Below are positions 60,456 through 64,000 of a stretch of 64,000 bases of DNA, one piece after another. The notes under the pieces are model-generated. The model did not search any database. It worked only from the letters and a program-made list of their open reading frames with translations, and was not told the origin of the DNA. Origin of the DNA: Nocardioides sp. CFH 31398 (GTDB lineage Bacteria; Actinomycetota; Actinomycetes; Propionibacteriales; Nocardioidaceae); contig NZ_JAKUHT010000011.1 of NCBI RefSeq assembly GCF_022436705.1, positions 62,001 to 126,000 of the forward strand, given 5' to 3'. Every line of letters begins with the position of its first letter. The stretch's first letter is position 1. The translations under genes and the position numbers were made by a program.

Positions 60456-61787
60456 TCAGTTCTCGGCGTGGACCGTGTCCCGCTGGTCGGGCACGACGGT
60501 GCCGTCGGGGCGGCGGACCGGGACCTCGTCACCGTCGGGGTCGAGCGCGCCCGTGGTCGAGCAGGGGTAGCGGCCCTCCTTGCGGGGCAGCGGCTGGATG
60601 AACATGGGCTGCACGAGCCAGCGGCCGTCCGGGTCGTCGTAGGCCCGACACATGACCTCGTCGTCGTTGCGGTTGAGCACGATCCGCGCGCCGGTGGCGT
60701 CGGAGAGCATCGAGACGTCGGTGGTGGCGTCGCCGCCGGTGATGACGGGGCGCTGGGCGTACGGCGCCGGCCGGAGCGCCGTGCGGCCCGTGATCCCGAC
60801 GATCCGCTCGTTGATGAAGCAGCGCTTGCCGTCGACGTAGGTCATGATCGAGTCGGCCCGGTCCGGGACGCCGCCGCAGCCCTCGAGCCGGCCGTTGAGC
60901 CGCCCGTTGGTGGTGAGCTGGAAGACGCCGAGGGTGTGGTCCGGGCCGATGCCGACGGCGCGACCCCAGACGTCGGCGAACTCCTTCGGCGAGGCGGACA
61001 CGATCCAGGTCTCGATGCCGGCCGCGCGCAGCGTGCGCACGAGGTCGCGCATCTCCGGGTAGTACCGGATCCAGGCCGTCTCCCGTGACGAGCCGACCCG
61101 CTGCGTCGCCCCCACGGGCGCCTCGAGGGCGGCGGTCCGGGCCCGCGTGGCGAGGCGGCGCACCTGGGCGGGGGTGTAGCCCTGCAGCACCTGCCCGACC
61201 CAGGCGTACATCCCCTGCATCCGTCGGTGGTGGTAGCCGGCGAACACCTTCGCGCCACCGGTCGTGGTCTGCTCCGTGCGCACCGACAGGATCTCGTCGG
61301 CGCAGCGCACCGAGCGTGGCTCCCGGGCCCGGGTGGGCAGCGGCTCGCCCGCCTCCGCCAGCGGTCCGCAGGCACGACGCAGCGCCCGCGCCCCGGCGTC
61401 CGTCATGTACTGGCTGGTGGTGCGCCAGTCCTTGCCGGGCGGCTGGAGGATCTTGTCGTGCCCGATCATCCAGAACAGGGTCTGGTCGGAGATGTCGTTC
61501 TTGATCATCGTGTTGTCCCAGTCGAAGACCGCGTACGGCGTCCGCGCGGGGGGCTCCCCGTCGACCCAGCCGCACCGCCCGCGGCGGTCGATGACCCGCT
61601 GGATCCGCTCGGCGTTGTCGCCGTACCAGCGGTCCGCGAGCTGCAGCTGGGGGCAGTCGGCGGCGGGGTCGGCGGTCGCGACCTGGGACGCCGGTCCGGC
61701 GCTCGCAGCCGGGCCGACCGCCCCCAGGGCGGCGAGCGCGAGCGCGGCAGCGGTGAGCAGGGCGGGGACGAGCGGGCGCTTCGGCAT
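60456..61787 (-). CDS. Exported HAD-superfamily phosphatase
   Basis: 443 aa with a signal peptide (residues 1-30, ending ...AASAGPASQV). HAD motif I VFDWDNTMIKNDISDQTLFW (Asp-x-Asp), motif II IVSASPKEFADVW, and a C-terminal VITGGDATTDVSML that gives motif IV. It resembles secreted phosphorylcholine phosphatase-like HAD enzymes. Substrate unproven. The upstream TGTGA-N6-TCACA site suggests control by a CRP/GlxR-type regulator. Confidence 0.85.
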   Translation of the reverse strand: MPKRPLVPALLTAAALALAALGAVGPAASAGPASQVATADPAADCPQLQLADRWYGDNAERIQRVIDRRGRCGWVDGEPPARTPYAVFDWDNTMIKNDISDQTLFWMIGHDKILQPPGKDWRTTSQYMTDAGARALRRACGPLAEAGEPLPTRAREPRSVRCADEILSVRTEQTTTGGAKVFAGYHHRRMQGMYAWVGQVLQGYTPAQVRRLATRARTAALEAPVGATQRVGSSRETAWIRYYPEMRDLVRTLRAAGIETWIVSASPKEFADVWGRAVGIGPDHTLGVFQLTTNGRLNGRLEGCGGVPDRADSIMTYVDGKRCFINERIVGITGRTALRPAPYAQRPVITGGDATTDVSMLSDATGARIVLNRNDDEVMCRAYDDPDGRWLVQPMFIQPLPRKEGRYPCSTTGALDPDGDEVPVRRPDGTVVPDQRDTVHAEN

Positions 61788-61831
61788 GGATGACCTCCGA
61801 GTCGGTGGTCCTCGACGGTCGCACGCCTTTC

Positions 61832-61847
61832 TGTGACTGCGGTCACA
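61832..61847. promoter_or_regulatory. CRP/GlxR-type binding site
   Basis: tgtgactgcggtcaca matches TGTGA-N6-TCACA exactly. It lies 45 bases before the start of the exported phosphatase gene (minus strand) and 83 bases before the -10 of the divergent MFS gene. Confidence 0.75.
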
Positions 61848-61929
61848 CACGGCACCGGCGGCGTGTCGCGCCCCGCTCACACCGGTCCGCCCGGCGCGGA
61901 ACCCGGGTGCATCGGACACGACCCGCGCC

Positions 61930-61935
61930 TAGGGT
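61930..61935 (+). promoter_or_regulatory. Leaderless -10 element of the second MFS gene
   Basis: TAGGGT ends six bases before ATG 61942. Confidence 0.6.
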
Positions 61936-61941
61936 CCCGGG

Positions 61942-63174
61942 ATGGGGACACGGCTCGCACCGCTGCAGGTGCCCGCGTTCCGGTACTTCTTCGTGGGGCA
62001 GGTGATCAACCGCTCCGGCTCGTCGATGTCGGGCGTCGCGCTCGCCTTCGCCGTGCTGGCGATCGACCCGTCGCCGTCCGCGCTGGGACTGGTCCTGGCG
62101 GCCAACAGCATCCCGACCGTCGTGTTCATGCTCCCCGGTGGCGCGCTCGCCGACCGCCTGCCGCGCGCGGTGGTGCTGCGGGGCTGCAACCTCGTCCAGT
62201 GCGCCTGCCAGACCGTGACGGCCGCGCTGGTGCTGACCGGGTACGCCGAGATCTGGCACCTCGTGGCGTTGCAGGCGGTCGCTGGGACGGTGAGTGCCGT
62301 CAGCTACCCGGCGTTCCTCGGCATGGTGCCGATCCTGCTGCCCGCACCCCAGCGCAAGGCGGCCTACCTGCTGATCGGCCAGGCCGACAGTGCGGTGTCC
62401 GTCCTCGGCCCTGCGCTCTCCGGGCTCCTGGTGGCCACGGCCGGCGCGGGGTGGGCGCTGGCGATCGACGCCGCGACGTACGCCGGCGCGGCGTTCTTCC
62501 TGTCCCTGGTGCGGCTGCCCCCGGGGGACCGCAGCCAGGCCCGCCCCAGCGTCCTCGGCGACATGGTCGCGGGCTGGTCCTTCGCCCGGGACCTCGGCTG
62601 GGTGATCCCGGCGTCCATGGCGGCGCTGGTGTTCAACGCGCTGTTCGTCGGCGGCATCGAGGTGCTCGGTCCCGTGGTCGCCGACGGCACGATCGGCAGC
62701 GAGGGGTGGGGCCTGGCGCTGTCGGCACAGGCGGTTGGGATCTTCGTGACGGCGTACTTCCTCGCCCGGGTGACGATCCGGGTCCCGCTGCGCACGATCA
62801 TGGTCGCGTTCGCGATCTGGTGCGTGCCGATGGTCGTGCTCGGCACCCGGGTCGAGCTCTGGCTCCTCGCCGGCGCCTTCGTCGTGTCAGGCGCAGCGCT
62901 CAGCCTGCTCAGCCTGGCGTGGGACCTGACGGTCCAGGAGAAGGTCCCCGAGCACATGCTGTCGCGCATCCTGGCGATCGACGGCTTCTTCTCCTTCGTG
63001 GCCACGCCGATCGGTCTGCTCGCCGCGGGCCCGCTGGCCGAGGCGTTCGGCATGCGCGCCGTCCTCCTCGGGGCCTTCGGGCTCGCCGTCCTCGTGGCGG
63101 TCGTCGGGGCGACGCGCCCGCTGCTCACCCGCGTGCGGCTCACCGGCGTCCCGGTGGACGAGGCGTCGTCCTGA
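61942..63174 (+). CDS. MFS transporter
   Basis: 410 aa, twelve helices, MFS_3 type: VPAFRYFFVGQVINRSGSSMSGVALAFAVLAID, MLPGGALADRLPRAVVLRGCNLVQ (motif A) and PAFLGMVPILLPAPQRKAAYLLIGQADS. Related to the transporter at 59185 but not a recent duplicate. Divergent from the exported phosphatase across a CRP-type site. Exporter of unknown substrate. Of the 154 bases after it (63175-63328) nothing was recognised. Confidence 0.9.
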   Translation: MGTRLAPLQVPAFRYFFVGQVINRSGSSMSGVALAFAVLAIDPSPSALGLVLAANSIPTVVFMLPGGALADRLPRAVVLRGCNLVQCACQTVTAALVLTGYAEIWHLVALQAVAGTVSAVSYPAFLGMVPILLPAPQRKAAYLLIGQADSAVSVLGPALSGLLVATAGAGWALAIDAATYAGAAFFLSLVRLPPGDRSQARPSVLGDMVAGWSFARDLGWVIPASMAALVFNALFVGGIEVLGPVVADGTIGSEGWGLALSAQAVGIFVTAYFLARVTIRVPLRTIMVAFAIWCVPMVVLGTRVELWLLAGAFVVSGAALSLLSLAWDLTVQEKVPEHMLSRILAIDGFFSFVATPIGLLAAGPLAEAFGMRAVLLGAFGLAVLVAVVGATRPLLTRVRLTGVPVDEASS

Positions 63175-63328
63175 GGGTCGTCGTGCGGGGGATGATGCGG
63201 GTCGTGCCGACGCAGACGCTGGTGCGGCCGTCGATGACCGGCTTCGTCGGCGGTGGTCCGATCGGGAGGGGTGCCGCACCGGCCTCGGCCCGCACCCGTT
63301 GTTCACCTCGGAGGACTAGACCGGCCGC

Positions 63329-63763
63329 GTGGACACGGCACCCCTCCTGACCGGCCCCCTCCTGCGCGACCGCGCCGCACTCGCGCTCGGGCTCCCGCTC
63401 CCGGCGGCGCTCGGGATCCGGTTGGTCGACGAGGGCGACCCGGCCGGTGGCGCCGTGCTGGAGGTGGGCGACCTCGCCGCGAACGGAGCGGGGGGAGCGC
63501 ACGCGGGGGCGCTCTCGGTCCTCCTCGAGGTGGCCGGGTACCTCGCGCTCGCCCCAGCGCTGACGACCGCCGAGCACGCGGTGACCCACTCGGCCGCCAC
63601 CACGTTCGTGTCCGTCGCGGCCGGGGGCCGGTCGGTCCGCGCCTCCGGGGTGCTCGACCGCCGCACGTCGCGCCTCGCCTTCGTCGGCGTCACCGCCCAC
63701 GTCGGGGACCGGGTCGTCGCCCGGTCGACCCTGGTCAAGTCCGTGGTCCCGTTCACGGGCTGA
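63329..63763 (+). CDS. PaaI-type hotdog thioesterase
   Basis: 144 aa. LGIRLVDEGDPAGGAVLEVGDLAANGAGGAHAGALSVLLEVAGYLALAP is the hotdog helix region, with GAHAGAL in place of the usual HGG; this shift makes catalysis uncertain. TTFVSVAAGGRSVRASGVLDRRTSRLAFVGVTAHVGDRVVARS completes the fold. GTG start. Substrate unknown. Confidence 0.78.
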   Translation: MDTAPLLTGPLLRDRAALALGLPLPAALGIRLVDEGDPAGGAVLEVGDLAANGAGGAHAGALSVLLEVAGYLALAPALTTAEHAVTHSAATTFVSVAAGGRSVRASGVLDRRTSRLAFVGVTAHVGDRVVARSTLVKSVVPFTG

Positions 63764-63791
63764 CCCGCGGGGGCACGACCCCCACCGCCAC

Positions 63792-63843
63792 GTCAACCTG
63801 TTGACCGCGCGGGACGACCTGGGGCAGGGTCGGAATGTATACA
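63792..63843 (+). promoter_or_regulatory. Operator-like palindromes before the last gene
   Basis: Two palindromes: gtcaac-ct-gttgac (63792-63805) and tgtataca (63836-63843), the latter in the context atgtatacaaa that recalls GntR/FadR-type operators. Both lie in the 118 bases before the lipoprotein start at 63882. Confidence 0.5.
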
Positions 63844-63881
63844 AACGCCGCCGGCACCCCTGACTCGGACGAGGTGACCTG

Positions 63882-64000
63882 ATGGACCTGTTGCACCGGC
63901 GCGCCCGCGGACCGGCCCCGGGACTCCTGGCCGCAGCCCTCGGTGTCGCCCTCCTGGCCACGGCCTGCTCCCCGGTGCAGCCGCGCCAGGAAGCGGTGGA
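63882..64000 (+). CDS. Lipoprotein, N-terminal fragment
   Basis: Only 39 codons are inside the window. MDLLHRRARG, then GLLAAALGVALLATACSPVQPRQ: a signal peptide with lipobox LATAC. GAGG lies before the ATG. The mature part is missing, so no function can be given; the operator-like sites upstream suggest a regulated binding protein or enzyme. Confidence 0.7.
   Translation, partial: MDLLHRRARGPAPGLLAAALGVALLATACSPVQPRQEAV

Overview
The window is high-GC actinobacterial DNA. It carries the actinobacterial Pup-proteasome locus, an RbpA homologue, a MurA with an N-terminal helix-turn-helix domain, HelY, the lnt-ppm1-fxsA-rbpA gene order and many leaderless -10 elements. Gene content and order suggest a Nocardioidaceae/Propionibacteriales genome such as Nocardioides; that assignment is inference. 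No tRNA, rRNA, CRISPR array or insertion sequence was seen.

Layout. 1-13.1 kb: the protein-pupylation locus: 3' end of the proteasomal ATPase (mpa/arc), a divergent sulfotransferase, dop, pup, prcB, prcA, a DUF559-type protein, pafA, an FKBP lipoprotein, pafB, pafC, tatA, tatC and a small protein. A 20-bp hyphenated palindrome occurs ten times here and once more at 28.8 kb. 13.1-23.1 kb: lipid kinase, HelY helicase, a CPFC flavoprotein divergent from an XRE-cupin regulator, an NAD(P)-binding protein, 5'-3' exonuclease, an Lrp/AsnC regulator, a Pcs-like phospholipid synthase and a frameshifted amidohydrolase. 23.1-32.9 kb: a hairpin-rich intergenic stretch, then lnt-ppm1-fxsA, rbpA, an MFS/GDPD pair, HTH-MurA and a PhoD phosphatase. 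32.9-42.5 kb: DUF3072, HAD, a GDT1-type manganese exporter behind a yybP-ykoY manganese riboswitch, a sugar ABC importer without its ATPase, an EamA exporter, an FAD oxidoreductase and a thioesterase/HxlR pair sharing an operator.

42.5-47.5 kb is the most striking part: four overlapping genes encode a double-domain KaiC ATPase, a KaiB, a PAS protein with a degenerate histidine-kinase dimerisation helix, and a stand-alone receiver. The unit is bounded by terminators and followed by a GntR/PDC-sensor pair. KaiC keeps both Walker A motifs, both Glu-Glu pairs and a Thr/Ser/Ser cluster aligned with cyanobacterial T426/S431/T432, but ends in a charged helix, and no KaiA is present. This looks like a Kai-derived timing or stress signalling module.

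47.5-64 kb: a UvrA-like ABC ATPase, an aminotransferase/sulfotransferase pair, an ArsR-SRPBCC-DinB-like operon, then an envelope-stress island (five Asp23-family proteins, AmaP-like and DUF6286 membrane proteins, a 58-aa membrane protein, CsbD and a sigma factor), two MFS transporters, an exported HAD phosphatase with a near-perfect CRP-type site upstream, a hotdog thioesterase and the start of a lipoprotein.
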